Below, one piece after another: positions 34,843 to 48,164 of a stretch of 64,000 nucleotides of DNA. Both the position numbers and the translations under genes were made by a program. This stretch comes from Daucus carota subsp. sativus (taxonomy: Eukaryota > Streptophyta > Magnoliopsida > Apiales > Apiaceae): the NCBI RefSeq assembly GCF_001625215.2, contig NC_030386.2:37637296-37701295 (forward strand). The letters are read 5' to 3'. Within the stretch, counting starts at the first letter, position 1, and each line of letters opens with the position of its first letter. The notes under the pieces are model-generated. The model did no database searches, was not told the DNA's origin, and saw nothing but the letters and a program-made list of their open reading frames with translations.

Positions 34843-36300
34843 GGCCAAAATGAAAAATTGCAATCTAGGAAGAATTGCAATTCTTGCGCAAGGTAAATGT
34901 ATATGGACCTATAGTTTAAACACCAGCTGGTGAAGTCCCTGTTGGGAATAGATGAGTATTTGTATGAAAATGAAATGAGAGATGAAATTGTGAGATATAA
35001 AGCTTGGTTGATAGCCCAAGGATTCTCTCAGAGACCTGGATTTGATTATTAGGAAACATACTCTCCTATAAGGGATAGAGTTACTTTTATTTCCTAATGG
35101 GTATAATTTTAATCACCAGGAAATATACTCTCCTGTAATGGATGGAGTTACCTCTCATTTTATAATGAGTATGGCTTTGGAAACACGTCTGATGGACGTT
35201 GTGATAGCATACTTTTATATATCACTTGATAGTGATATTTTTATGAAAATCCCTGAAGGATTAGAGATAGAGGACACTAAGCCTTGACATTTATATTATG
35301 TTATATCCCAACGATTATTATATGGTTTGAAACAATTTGGTCGTATGTGGTACAACATGCTTGGTAAATAATTATTGAATGATGGATATGTTAATCACCA
35401 GGTATGTCTTTGCATTTTTATTCAACGTTCACCAACCGTTTTTGTTATAATTGTTGATATGTGGATGATTTGAATATTATTGGTACTTTTGAAGATATTA
35501 CTAATGCTATTAACCATTTGAAAAATGAGTTTTGAAATGAAAGATCTTCGAAAGACAAGATTTTATTTAGGTATACAGGTGGAACACTTATCTTCAGGCA
35601 TATTTGTTTATCAATCAAACTACATTGAAAAGATCCTTGATCGGTTCTAAGTGGACAAAGTTCATCCACTAACCACGTCAATGGTTTGTCAATCACTTGA
35701 GGTTGAAAAGGATCCCTTCCGTCCTAGAGAACAGGATGAATAAGCACTCGAATCTGAAGTTTCCTACCTTCGTGCAATTGGAGCCCTTATATTGCATTTG
35801 TTGTGAACCTGTTGGCGAGATTCAATTCTGGCCCAACTAAAAGATGCTGGATACATGTCAGATCTTCACTTTGGGCGATTACAAACAAAGTTACTGGAAA
35901 TTCATGAAGCAAGCAAATGATGTATTTGGTTAAGACAACTCAAGAAAAGACATATCTAAGGAGATCGAACAAAACACATATTGTCAGAATTCTTCTATAC
36001 TCAGGAGTTTCAAGAAAATGGTGATATTGATGTACAACAAGTTCGTTCATCCAATAACCTGGTGGATAAACCTGCAAAGTCATTACCGACATCAACATTT
36101 GAGAAGTTTCGAAGTTATATGGGTATACGAAGATTAAAAGGTCTACTAGATCAAGATGTCGAAATGTGAGTAATTTAATTCAGGGGAGACTGTACTCTTT
36201 TTCCTTCGACAAGGTTTTTATCCCACTGGGTTTTTCCTTGCAAGGTTTTAACGAGGCAGTCAATCTCTATGATAACTCGCATTTGACAATCAAGGGGGAG

Positions 36301-36707
36301 TGTTATAAAATAATATATTAAGTGATTGTCAAAAGCTTAGTCAAGAAGACTCGCAAATCTTATCAAGTAAGTTTGGTGAAACTTACTAAGGAAGACTCGC
36401 AAAGCTTATCAAGGAAGTCCGGCGAAACTTACTAAAGAAGACTCGCATAGCTTATCGAGGAAGACTTACGATACTTACTCGAGAAGAATCGTAATACTTA
36501 ACCTAGAAGTATTGCAAATCTTAGTTAGGAAGATTCATCAACCAACCTCTATAAATAGCTGGTTCAGTTGAAATGAATTCAATTCTGAAATATTCTGAAA
36601 TACAACTACTTTCTCTCTCCATCTCCTATTCTCTTTATACTTTCCAGAATAGTTTCCTTTTCTTATTTATGTATAGTTTAATAGTATATATTACAAGATT
36701 TACAACA
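36301..36707 (+). repeat. Copia 3' LTR
   Basis: Same sequence as 30820-31226 apart from position 36686. Preceded by the polypurine tract AAGGGGGAG and followed by the target duplication GACTT. Confidence 0.95.
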
Positions 36708-36712
36708 GACTT

Positions 36713-38028
36713 CTAAAATTCGTCAATTTAACTGATTATCATCTGATTAATTGTTTATAAATATTTTGTTAATTTTATTTTTTTATATATGTCTGATTAA
36801 ATATATCTTTAAAAAAAGTATAACGGGTTTGATGAAATAAATATTATTATATTATTTTAATATATTCGATTAATCATTTTTATTAACTACAAAAAGTTTA
36901 AACACATATGACTAAAAATTAAAAAGACATTGAAAAAAACTAAAAAGACACGGGTCCAATAGAATGAATAGTTTAAACAATAATACCCGCATACTCCAAG
37001 TTTTAACGTGTAAATACTTATTGCAGTGTTGTAAAAAACGGAAATCGTACTTAGTCGGTGAAATTACGAAACATGGATTAATCGGGGATTAATTGAATTG
37101 ATCGGGGATTAATCGATGATTAATCGAGTATTTAATCAGTTCGACGAGCTACGGAACAGGGATTAATGAGTGATTAATCACCGACTTTTAGAACAGAGTT
37201 TATTTGCAAGAATTTAAGTATAAATATTAAAAAAACTAAGCATAGTTATTAAAAAAAACTAAGCAGAGATATTCTTAATTCAGACATTGATAGGCACGTT
37301 GACCTTGACTTGCAACTTGCAAGTAGCAAAGGCTGCAAACATAAACAAGTTGAACTACAAGAGCAAGGAAGCTGAGTTGAAAAGGACAATTATCATAAAG
37401 AATGTATGTACACAATTTCGTGATATAACATCACGGCACGGATTATCCCTTTTGGATTAGCTTCACCTTGCATGATCTTCTCATTATATATCAAATTTCT
37501 TGCAAAATATTTCAAGAATCAGTTCTTTCAAGTGTTTTTTAGGTGTTTAAATTGAGAGTTTTGATGGGTCATCAACATCTTTAAACGGGTCCAATTACAG
37601 TTCAAGTCTTTAATTATAGGTAATTATAGGTACTCCTATATGCTATATTCTTCAGAATATTCCTTAAGTTTATAGATTTTTGGTCTTTTCTATAATTAAA
37701 TTTTGACTTTAGTCAAAAATTTGGTCAGATTGTGCTGGTATGTTGGAAATTGATTACTTTTTTTTTTTTTGTGTGTGTGTGTGTGTAGATTTTTGAGTTC
37801 TTAGGAAAATTATGATTGTAGTTCCTGTTATACTGAGAATTGATTTGTTTTTTGTCCTTTTGATTTCCTGTAGAATATTTCAAGAGCTTGTTCTCTGATC
37901 TTTGGATAGCAGATGGAAATATTTTTCATATGTGAGTATTGAATGTGTAGGTTGTTGATTGCCCCATTTTGATGTGATTGGATAGGAAGTAAGCTGTCTG
38001 CGTGGTTCATGTTATTGTGCTATAGGAC
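36713..38028. other. AT-rich intergenic DNA upstream of the U-box kinase gene
   Basis: No gene was seen. At 37070-37190 the motif GGGATTAATCGA/GGATTAATTGA recurs imperfectly five or six times. A (TG)n run lies at about 37771-37787. The last few hundred bases must hold the promoter and 5' UTR of the gene starting at 38029, possibly with a leader intron (acceptor TATAG just before the ATG). Confidence 0.5.
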
Positions 38029-41000
38029 ATGTACAAGAGTGGCATAAAAATGGAAGAAAGTGAAACTGTTGAAGGCCTTCTCCCCTTGCCATCTCCAGTT
38101 GTTGCTATAGCTATCAATGGAAATTCAAATAGTAAATATATAGTTCAGTGGGCACTGGATAAATTTGTTCCTGAGGGAAATGTGTTCAAGTTATTATATG
38201 TCCGCCCTAGGATAACAGCAGTTCCGACCCCAAGTAAGTTATTTCATTCTGTCATATCATAGTGATTAAGGTTGTCTTTTGATCACATTTGTTATATACT
38301 TATATCGTACGTAGTAATTAGTGAATTTGTAGATTAAGGGCATTGTTTAATTACTCAGTGAATTATCACGGGTGTAAACCTTAAAGGCACTCTGGGATTC
38401 AAATTTCAATAGTGTACAATTGAGTAAAGGTGAGAGTTTTCGCTAATGAATATGCGCTGACGAGCAAAAGTGATGAAATTGTATTAAAATGGAAGCAAGA
38501 CCAACTGACCAAAACCATACATCAGACTTAATTATATTCTCTTCGATTGCTGATAGCAGTGGGGAACTTCATTCCCATATCAGAAGTGCGAGACGATGTA
38601 GTTGCTACTTACATAAAGGAAGTGGAGTGGCAAACTGATGAAAAGCTTATTCCTTACAAAAAGATGTGTGCTCAAAGAAAGGTTAGGCTTATTTGATTTT
38701 TAGAAAATACCAAAGAACACAAGCTTGAAGAGGCTGACTTAATATGTTCTTCGACTTACAGGTACAAGTAGAAGTTCTACAAATCGAAGCAGACGATGTT
38801 GTAAATGCAATAGTGGGAGAGGTTGCTAGATGTAAAATTAAAAGGCTTGTTATTGGAGCTTCATCTCGCGGCATTTTTTCAAGGTATGAACTTGTATTGT
38901 AATTTTGCTTATTCATCTACTAGACAGTAAAGCATGTTTCATACATGCTTTAGCATACTCCTGCTTGCTAAAGGGGATCAAATTATTTTCTTGAGTTGAC
39001 ATGTAAATCGGTGTGAAATAGTAACATGATGTTGTTACTGTGGGTAAAGAATGATGGTGTAATTCAGTTATTCAGGACTTCAAATGCTTTGTGCAATTAA
39101 CTTCAGCAGCTGACAGTAAAGCTGCAGAGCAATTTATAAAAATATAAACTTGCTGAAATTAAAGAGTTTCCATTATAATTAGCAAAAAAAGGAGTTTCAT
39201 ATTGAGTTTTCCAAGGACCTTTCACTTAGAATATGTCCGTATAATTTACCCTTGATCATGTATCTTTAATGCATTAAATATTTTGCATAGCAGAAAATGG
39301 CAACAGTGCCACTGCCACACTGGACACTGGTCATAACCAATGGTACCCTCGTAACATGCTCAAGCTTGGTCAATTAACAATACAAATCTGTTAATAGGTG
39401 AATAACAAATTCTTTTACCAAAGTGATTTACCATAATCAAGCATAAGGGAACTGTGAGAAGAGCAATGGTTTTCTAGACATAACTACATGTGATTAGGGC
39501 CATATTGACCCCCCCCTTCCCCCGCTCCTTATCAAGATTATAAGGAAAGAATTTGCAATCTAGACGCTCCAAGGTGATAATCTTTTTTCTTGTCATAAAC
39601 TTAGGGCAAGGCGATTGTCCTCCAGAATTTCAGAAGGCACACCAAGCTATTGCACAGTATATGCAATTTCAAAAGGAAAGCTTTCATCCGTCCGCCCATC
39701 TGATTCAGAGACTAGTGGAAATATGAAGGATGACACAAGTGATACGAGTTGTTCTACCAGCAGTTCTTCACGTTATAGTTTTAGCTCACAAGCAGGTTAG
39801 GTGCTTCTTTATGTAATATTATGCGTTGCAGCAATTGCATATTGCATTTGTGCGTTACAATTCATGCCTATAAAGAGCGGTCCACTAGCTTAAAGTACAT
39901 TCAATGGAATCTATACTGAACACTCAACTTTCTAATGATCACCTATCTGCTGCTTCCTCCAACGCCTTCAGATACCCCACTATACAACAGAATTACTGTC
40001 AAACATTAAAATTGCACTTGTTCCATACAAGTTTAAGCCCCAGATATACCCGTAAATCGAAAAATCATATTAGTGGGTTCCTTGAGATTTAGAAAATTGT
40101 TTATGCTGGGCAGATCTTATCTAACACATCACATCACTTACTGCAAAGTGGACACTGTTGTCTTGTTTGGGCTGTCAAATGTTTTTATTTTTTAAGAATT
40201 CTTCGAGTCACTGTTGGCGTCCAATTTTCAGTTTTTATTCCGCTATGCGATTCTTTTATAAAACCTAGGTACTGTATGTTGCTAAGTTATTTGCACTAAT
40301 CCTGTCTGATCCATATACTGTTGATAGTAGTAATACATTGGTAAAAACCATAGTTACAAGAATAAACAGGTCCGTACCAATAGGACAACTTGGTTAACAC
40401 GTTGAATATGTCTCCTCTTCATGTACTTCGAGCACCAGGAAAGAGCTAAATAATTTTTTATTGGACTTTGTGGAACTGATACCACGCGTCAAGTAACCAG
40501 TTATCTTTTTGCCTTTTCAGAATGGACAGAGGCAGACTCAGTTAGTCCGTACTCTCATTTTCGTTCTCCTTCACTACCAATGCAGAGGCTTCAGGCACTT
40601 TCAACTGTGAATCAAACATTCTATCACACAAAAGCCAACTCAGTTAATTTTGACCATTCAAGAAACGTGTCATTTGATACTGAAAGAACAAGCAAATTTG
40701 CGAGTTCTCGTCCCAGTTATGAAGACCTGGATTATGCAGAACTTTCTAGTAGTAGACACTTGGTGACAGATAGCAACCAGTTGACGTCTGAGCAAGCTTC
40801 AACCTCAAGTGCACCACCGATAAAATATTCATCAGAGAGCGAGGTGGTGTATCATTTTAAAGAATAAACACCCACACACACACACTGGTTATGTTGTAAG
40901 AGTACGTCTAGTAATTACTTTCTTAGACTAAATATGATCAGGGCAAGGTTTTACAAGCTAGTGATATAGGCCTTTCAGAAAGATACTTTATAACAATGAA

Positions 41001-44000
41001 CAAGGCTAACTTAAATTGAAGCTCAAAATGACTCATGAATGTGGGGTTTACTACCCGCATTATCCAACAAATTATTCTCAAAAGTTTCATGCTTTTGACT
41101 TGATTTCCAATGCTTCCTCGTTAGAAGACTATTAGTCTTACATGACTTGACCAACCAATTGTGTTGGTCAAGAAAGTCAAGCTATATCTTTTTTACATTA
41201 ACCAAAACTTAAGAACTAGTGCCCTTATTTTTGCAACTGTTGTTGCCAAAAGTGAAATATATAGTCCTGGTACAAAGATGAAGATAAGAATAATGTTGCC
41301 TTCATTGTAAAAGGCTCTCACATCAACAAATTATGAGTAATGTCTAGATGTATGCTGTCTTGCCCTTAACCATATATAGGCTGTTTTCCAAGGATTCAGA
41401 CCTAGCGGATCACGGCAGTAAGTATCCAATGTCTAGATGCATGCTGTCATGCCCTTAATTTTTCATATGTAGGCTGTTTCCAGGGTATTTAGACCTGGCA
41501 GATAATGGTAGTAAGTAGAAGCTTGACTATCATATCAAGCATGACCCCTGTACACAAGATAAAAATACCTCTAAAAATTATTCTCACATATATATTAGTT
41601 TCGATTGAACTACTGGTCATTATGGTAAAGAATGATGAAGTTCTACTTTTTTGTGCAGGTCAATGTTAGCTTTGAGCTGGAAAAATTGAAAATTGAGCTA
41701 AGACATATTCAGGGAATGTATGCGCTTGCCCAAAGTGAGACAATGGATGCTTCGAGGAAGGTAAATTTGTACCCTTGATATCAGGGCAGTATTTGAATTT
41801 CATGTTTAAGTATGATGTTTCAGTATGACATCAAGTAAGATCTCTTATCATCGAAATGTTTCCCAGTTGACTTTTAAATACTGATTAATAATATCTTTTG
41901 AAGGAGCATACTGCATGTGCTTGTTGCTCCTTGCACTTTGTAAACAAAGAAGCAAAGGTATTTGAAGAATAATAAATCAATATGCAGCGACAAATTTAAT
42001 AAGTGATGAATATAATCTTAATCATGTATCCAGGTTCAAATTAATTATATGAAGGAGACTTGCATATTTTTTAGGATTACGGGCCCAAACATGAAATATA
42101 ATAAGTTAAGGTTTTTCAACCCAAAAGAATTTACTTCAGGTAAAGGGCCTTGGCCAGCATATACTACACTTTCTTGTGGGAGGATCTTATTGTTATGTCT
42201 TTTGATATGGTTCGGATGTTCGTTTGTAAGTTTAAGAATCCAGAAATCATGCTAACTGACCCGAGTGTAGCTATACTGCTGTTCATTTGAGCCCACCATA
42301 TGTAACTACTTCAATATTATTAATAAAAAAAGATTTGTTATCTTAAAGCGAGACTCATATTGTTTACCTCAATTTTGTGCTTTTGGTTAATGTTGCTGGT
42401 GAGTACCTCTCAATTGTTCATTTGAGCTCTTTAAATTTGCACGTGTTGTCTCATAGAAGTGCATGCTCACCATTTTACTTCCTATCAGCTAAATGATCTT
42501 AACAAACAACGATTGGAAGAAGCAGTCAAGTTAAGAGAGATAAAGGATAAGGAGGAGGAAGCGAGAGAATTGGCAAAGCAAGAAACAGAAAAATACAGAG
42601 CTGCTAAAACAGAAGCTAATTATGTGAATGAATGTGCTGAGAGAGAAATTTTAGAAAGAAAAGAAGCAGAAGGTAGAGCCTTTCGTGAGACTAGGGAGAA
42701 AGAAAAGCTTGAAAAAGCCCTAGATGGATCTGTGCAACAGTACCAAACATTTACATGGGAAGAGATTGTGTCTGCTACCTTATCATTTTCAGAAGATCTT
42801 AGGATTGGCATGGGTTCATATGGTACTGTCTATAAGGGCAGTTTGCATCATACAACTGCTGCAATTAAAGTTCTCCACTCCGAGGAGGTTCACAGGACCA
42901 AAGAATTTCTGCAGGAGGTATGGGCGTTCTATATATGATGAACTATAGTGGTTGTTTTTTGTAAAGTTATATGCAATTGGCACCCCTTATGTTTGGACAT
43001 AATGCATATTGCACCTAATAGTTTTGGAAAATACACTTTGCAGCCCCAGACTTTTAACCCGTAGACACTTTGCACCCTTTCCGTTAATTTCTGCCGTTAC
43101 CGTTAACTTTTGCAGGGGCATTTTGGGAAATTTAATTATATTTAATTAAAATCAGACTTTTATTTAAATTTTCTGACCATCTAAACGATATTTTTCGGAA
43201 AAACTTAAGGAACAAAAGTTGTAGAGAATAAAAAGATCTTTTTAGAACAATAATGTTCAAAATTTAAATAATTATTTAAAAACGATTGTTCATTTTTACA
43301 AGATTTCTAATTTTTGAATTTTTTTAGAATAATTATAAAAGAAAATTTTGAACCTTATAGTTTTAAGAAGATTTTTTTATTCTCTACAACTTTCGTTCTT
43401 TAAGTTTTTCCGAAAAATATCGTTTAGATGGTCAGAAAATTTAAATAAAGGTCTGATTTTAATTAAATATAATTAAATTTCCCAAAATGCCCTTGCAAAA
43501 GTTAACGGTAACGGCAGAAATTAACGGAAAGGGTGCAAAGTGTCTACGGGTTAAAAGTATGGGGCTGCAAAGTGTATTTTCCAAAATTATTAGGTGCAAT
43601 GTGCATTATGTCCAAACATAAGGGTTGCCAATTGCATATAACTCTTTTTTGTATCAGCTTTTAACTTTTGCTGCATCAGAAAATATATATGGAGTATTAT
43701 AGTTATTTCCAGGACCATAATGCTTTGTTCCTGTTATTTGACTGTATTTTTAGGTTGAGATTTTAAGCAAAATTCGTCATCCGCATTTGCTCATTCTTCT
43801 TGGTGCATGCATTGATCATGGATGCCTTGTTTACGAATATATGGAGAATGGTAGTTTGGAAGAAAGATTATTCAGGAAAAACAATACTCCTGCAATTCCA
43901 TGGTTTGAGAGGTATCGTATTGCGTGGGAAGTAGCTTCAGCCCTTGTATTCCTTCACCATGCAAAGCCAAAACAAGTTATCCATCGTGACCTAAAACCAG

Positions 44001-44972
44001 CAAACATATTGCTTGATCACAATCTTGTGAGCAAGATTGGTGATGTTGGCCTCTCAACAATGCGCCCACTAGACTCTACAACTATATCTACCACATATAG
44101 AAACACAGGGCCTGTGGGAACCCTTTCCTATATCGACCCTGAATATCAAAGGACAGGATTAGTATCTCCAAAATCGGATGTTTATGCTTTTGGGATGGTT
44201 TTACTGCAGTTGCTGACAGCAAAACCAGCCATAGCACTAACACATTTAGTGGAAAAAGCCATTGATGATGATAAGTTGACAGAGATGTTGGATCCAGAGG
44301 CCGGAAATTGGCCAATAGAAGAGACCAAAGAATTAGCTCTATTGGGGCTAAGTTGTGCCGAGCTTCGACGTAGAGACAGGCCGGATCTGAAAGATCATGT
44401 TCTTCCAGCATTAGAGAGATTAAGAGATATTGCTGACAAGGCTCGTGATTTGGTGTCAAATGGTCAGACCCCTCCAAGCCACTTCATATGTCCCATACTC
44501 AGGGTATGCCTGTATATGTTAATACTTCCTAAGTTATTAATATTTGCAAAATTGGGCATGCTCAAGAAAATAAAATGGCGAAGAGGCTGGAAGGTACCAT
44601 ATTTGAAGGAAACAATTATTGAAAAAAAACATCTGGTACAACTAAAATGACAATTCCTAATTCTATGCAAAAAGATTAGTGCCTTGCATGGTTTCGTTCT
44701 AAAATATGCAACGCTGACGTATTCTTAATATTTTACTGACTCGACCTATATGCATGCATGTTATATATCTTTCCTTTTCCCTATTATAGGAAGTAATGGA
44801 TGACCCTCATGTTGCTGCTGATGGGTACACCTATGACCTCAAAGCAATAAAGAAGTGGTTTGAGGAGAATGATAAATCACCAATGACCAATATACCTATG
44901 CCGAGTAAGAGCCTCATCCCAAATCATACACTTTCTTCTGCAATAATGGAGTGGAAGGAAGGAAAACAATAG
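38029..44972 (+). CDS. USP-domain / protein kinase / U-box E3 ligase (plant PUB family, 808 aa, 9 exons)
   Basis: Exons: 38029-38233, 38560-38681, 38762-38883, 39605-39795, 40521-40843, 41659-41760, 42489-42917, 43754-44503 and 44790-44972; phases agree and give 809 codons. An ATG at 38050 (MEESETVEG) is an alternative start. The protein has a universal-stress-protein-like domain (1-150), a Ser-rich linker, a coiled coil (about 335-440), a kinase domain (about 455-725) with IGMGSYGTVYKG, AAIK, VIHRDLKPANILL and SKIGDVGLS (DVG in place of DFG, as usual in this family), and a C-terminal U-box (CPILREVMDDPHVAADGYTY). It should couple phosphorylation with E2-dependent ubiquitination in the cytoplasm. 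Family members act in stress and growth signalling; the substrate here is unknown. Confidence 0.95.
41341..41520. repeat. 89 bp tandem duplication in intron 5 of the U-box kinase gene
   Basis: Copies begin TGTCTAGATG at 41341 and 41430 and share ATGCTGTC, TGCCCTTAA, TAGGCTGTTT and AGACCT at matching spacing. They have diverged noticeably, so the duplication is old. Non-coding. Confidence 0.8.
42964..43644. mobile_element. Fold-back Mutator-type element in intron 7 of the U-box kinase gene
   Basis: Left end AAGTTATATGCAATTGGCA and right end (reverse strand) GAGTTATATGCAATTGGCA begin two arms of about 300 bp that are inverted copies of each other around a short centre near 43310. The 9 bp duplication TTTTTTGTA flanks it (42955-42963 and 43645-43653). 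The intron would be only about 146 bp without it. Transcripts of the host gene would contain a long hairpin. Confidence 0.9.
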
Positions 44973-45785
44973 AACATTCAGTTTCCTTGAATATTCAATA
45001 TTTTTGTACATGTAGATTGTATGTTGTTTTTAGGAGATGCCTTGTATATGTTTAGAATTTGACACTAGAATTGGACCAAGTTGCAATGATGTGAACCTGA
45101 TGATTGTATGTATGCGTGGGGCAAACAAAATGTTGCACGCGCTGCATAGGTATTTTTGATTTGTAAAATGTTAAGAAAGTGAGTGTTTTGCCACAGATAA
45201 TTAGCAAATTGTTTTTAATCTGTTTCATGTTTAGCTAGTTCTTGAGCTTTTTGATAAAGCAATATTTCCCATTTCTCGGATATAGCTATTAGAAGTTCCC
45301 TTGATTCCGATTTACAGACTGAAAGTGATTTAGTGGTTTCTTTTGTTCCATAGGAAAGCTCTGCTGTACAAAACAGCTACAACTGCAGGAAGAATCTCAA
45401 AATCTTGTGTCTTTAGTGTCGATATCTTGGAATAAGCAAATTGTATACAGATCTAAGAAATACATCACCAGCTCAAAAATCCTTGTTGGTACCACACACG
45501 TAAAGTTTCTGCAGATGTCGATGCTTAGCTATCCAAAGTTGGATAGCTTTGTAACCCAAACATGCCTTGCAATATCTTCTAAGAAGCCCAAGCCATGCCA
45601 GTTCCCATCACTGTCATAAATCATAATGGCTGTCGAATATGTCAAAGCTTGATTACCAAATCAGCCATACTTGTTGTATCCCGCTCGTAGGGTAGGGTCT
45701 TTTAGGTATACAAACTTTACCTCGACTCGCATAAGTGTGGGAGACCGTTTCCTTGAAGACCCCTGACAGATCAGAGCTTGATTAG
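44973..45785. other. Spacer between convergent genes
   Basis: Holds the 3' UTR of the U-box kinase gene (+) and of the kinase-like gene (-). A block GGTAGGGTCTTTTAGGTATA...TGTGGGAGACCGTTTCC (about 45690-45755) resembles the tail of a dispersed plant repeat, but its borders are not visible. No gene seen. Confidence 0.4.
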
Positions 45786-47795
45786 CTATGCTAACTCTTC
45801 AAGCTTTTTGAGGATTTCCTTACTATCTGGTCTAAGGGAAGGCGATGGCGAGCAACACGACATAGCAAGCTGAAAGAACTTAAGGATAATCTCTTCACTG
45901 ACTGGTTTTTGACCATTGTTTTTGCCAAGTAATATATCAGGATGGTATAGATCAGATAGTCTGTGATCGAGAACTGCAGCCCTCATGGAGCTAGGCAAGT
46001 AAAGATCTTGATCAATGACTGGTTCCTTGCCCGAAAGCATTTCAAGTAAGATTACTCCAAGGCTGTAGATATCAGCTTGTTCACTCGTGTCCTTCATTTT
46101 GATCAATTCTGGGGCTTTATAGCCCTCTGCTGCAGACCCTTCAAGCATTTCATGTGCTGCTGTCGGATTCAATAACAGATGTATGCCGGAATCTGATACA
46201 CGCGGCTGGTAATCGTGACCTAAAAATATGTTCTTCGACTTGAGATTTCCATGAATCAGAGGCTTTTGCATTCCTTTATGAAGAAAATCTACTGCTCTAG
46301 CAATACCAGTAGAGATTCTATGAATGACTTGCCATTTGTGAGATTCACCATCTTCATCTGCCAGTAAGAAATTTTTTTTAGCATTATTATACAATGCCAC
46401 TTGACACTCAGACATGTGTGAACGCTCCGATACTTATTTTAGGTCAAAACAATATAAAATTTTCAAAATATTATCGAGTCAGTCGCTCGAACGGGCTCTG
46501 AAATTTCAAGATTGACCTAATCAAGCAGAGACCATGACAATATCAAGTTGAAAACACAAAGTGGCAACCACTATCAGCCATATATTCTAATGAGGTGGTG
46601 CAGTGAAGAAGACCAAAGAAACAAGATCTAAATTTAGTTATTAATTTCAGGGAGATCTACATTATTTGATAGAGACAAAGATCTGAATCATGAAAGCTAC
46701 TTGTCAGAAAGTCTTTAACCAGATCAATTATTATTATATAAATAATATCATTTCATTAATTTATTAATTAGTTTATTACAACAACCAACTTTTATTTAAA
46801 AAGACATTCTCATCAACCCTGACTACTACTTTGATCAATGCAACACTTAAAAGAAACAGCTAGGCTGAGCTATACTCAGATGTTTAATGCTAATCCACCT
46901 GCATTATAAAGAACTTAAGATGGAATCCTCAACAACTCTCACTACACAATAAATATATAGATAATAATACAAATAGCATTCAAATACAAGAAAATCAAAA
47001 TCTGACTACTCATTATACGGATGAAACATATGTAAGAGGCATGGGTAAATATGGTAAAGAATTTAACTGAAGCTTAAACAATAAAATATGGAGCTTATTT
47101 ATCGATTCCCGAATATATAGTCATGTTTCATAAGCTAAGTTGAGTATATCCCGCTTAGAGCAGGTTTTGAGGTATAAGAGTATTTAAAAAAAAAATCCAT
47201 TTGAGTAGAAGCATCAATTAAAAAATTTCAAACATTTTAAAGTGCAGCAGAACTACTGCAAATTAACAACTTTTGAAATTTAGCCTTGAAAATGTTCACA
47301 TTACCTCTGATAAATTGGGCCAAATTTCTGTTGGAATAAAATGGATACACCAGAAGTTTTTCACCTCTTGGTCCTGCATAAAAAGCACAAAGTGGCACCA
47401 AATTTGGGTGCCTAATGGACCCCAAAGCCTGTATCAATGGCACAACTTGGTCTAATTTAACAGTACAAGTTGGCCTCAAAAACCTTAGCAACATTACTGT
47501 ATCAGCACTCACCAAACTGGCTCTATACAATGTGCCATAGCCTGATTTTCCAATAACTTCACCAGGAGCATCTAAAATATCATGGACTGAGATTTTCACC
47601 TCCTTGAAACTTGATCAAAATGTCATCTTTACCAAGATCATCTCTTTCATTAGACTCATCAAAGTTTGCTTCTTTAAGCTCATCTTTAGCTGGCCTTTTC
47701 TTGAAAAACCAGAAATAAATTATGAAGAGAAGAAGTAGTATGATGCATGATGTGGGTATTCCAAGAATTAGCAGAAGCTTGTGAAATTTTCTCAT
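45786..47795 (-). pseudogene. Membrane-anchored kinase-like protein (TMKL1-related pseudokinase) with a 2-base frameshift
   Basis: Two exons: 47795-47305 and 46357-45786 (intron GTAATG...GGCAG). The N terminus has one membrane segment (residues about 7-31) and no leucine-rich repeats. The kinase-like domain lacks key residues: no Lys where VAIK is expected (VMLLRFL), HGN for HRD (PLIHGNLKSKNIF), and DSG for DFG (VSDSGIHLL). It therefore should bind but not phosphorylate, acting as a scaffold. The frame reading LIKFQGGENLSP stops, while the homologous continuation VHDILDAPGEVIG is in another frame. Restoring two bases near 47585 makes the exon 1 length agree in phase with exon 2 (about 354 aa). 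Either the gene is dead or the assembly has a two-base error. Confidence 0.75.
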
Positions 47796-48133
47796 ATTTA
47801 GGAATGAAACTCTACTGGCTTAGAGTTTAGAGAGATTTAATTAAAAATGAATGGATATAAAGATCTGGGGTGGCATGGAATGAGAGTGAGAATGTGATCA
47901 GATGAGTTGACTAGTGAAAGAAGCTATGGAATGTAGGTATTGAGAAAGAATGTTGAAAATGGTTTTGTACAAGGACTAATAATATGAAATGAAGTTAAAT
48001 TTGATGGAAGATGACACATAAAACAGAGAGGACTTTAAGAGGGGGTTGGGAGGTGAAGTGGAAACTGGTTGATAAAGCCATGTGAGTGTTTGCTGTAGAT
48101 TGAGCTGGAGAGAGAGAACTTAATGGAGATTGG

Positions 48134-48164
<31 letters not shown>

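Larger units (their letters stand above)
31558..36170 (+). pseudogene. Degenerate copia gag-pol
   Basis: Recognisable remnants in order: gag beginning MTNLVKLEFVALDVSGNNYL (31558); gag body (about 31935-32230); a zinc knuckle CHWCGSEGHW (about 32375); an integrase piece FLERIQGDICGPIHPSSG (about 33325); a repetitive spacer (34.1-34.8 kb); an RT piece with YVDDLNIIG (about 35457) followed by LKNEFEMKDLRKTRFYLGIQ (with a base shift); and an RNase H end with LVDKPAKSLPTSTFEK (about 36050). Stops and shifts separate all of these, so no working protein can be made. Confidence 0.85.
30820..36707 (+). mobile_element. Ty1/copia retrotransposon with near-identical LTRs and dead coding region
   Basis: LTRs at 30820-31226 and 36301-36707 (407 bp each, TG...CA) are flanked by the 5 bp duplication GACTT (30815-30819 and 36708-36712). 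By eye they differ at one base (G at 31205, A at 36686). After the 5' LTR comes a primer-binding region TTATCAGCACGAG; before the 3' LTR comes a polypurine tract AAGGGGGAG. The interior keeps the copia order gag, integrase, RT, RNase H but is full of stops and frameshifts. Confidence 0.95.

Noticed and set aside
42049..42255. 68-codon frame in an intron of the U-box kinase gene
   Set aside because: Flanking exons join in phase without it and it has no similarity to the family.
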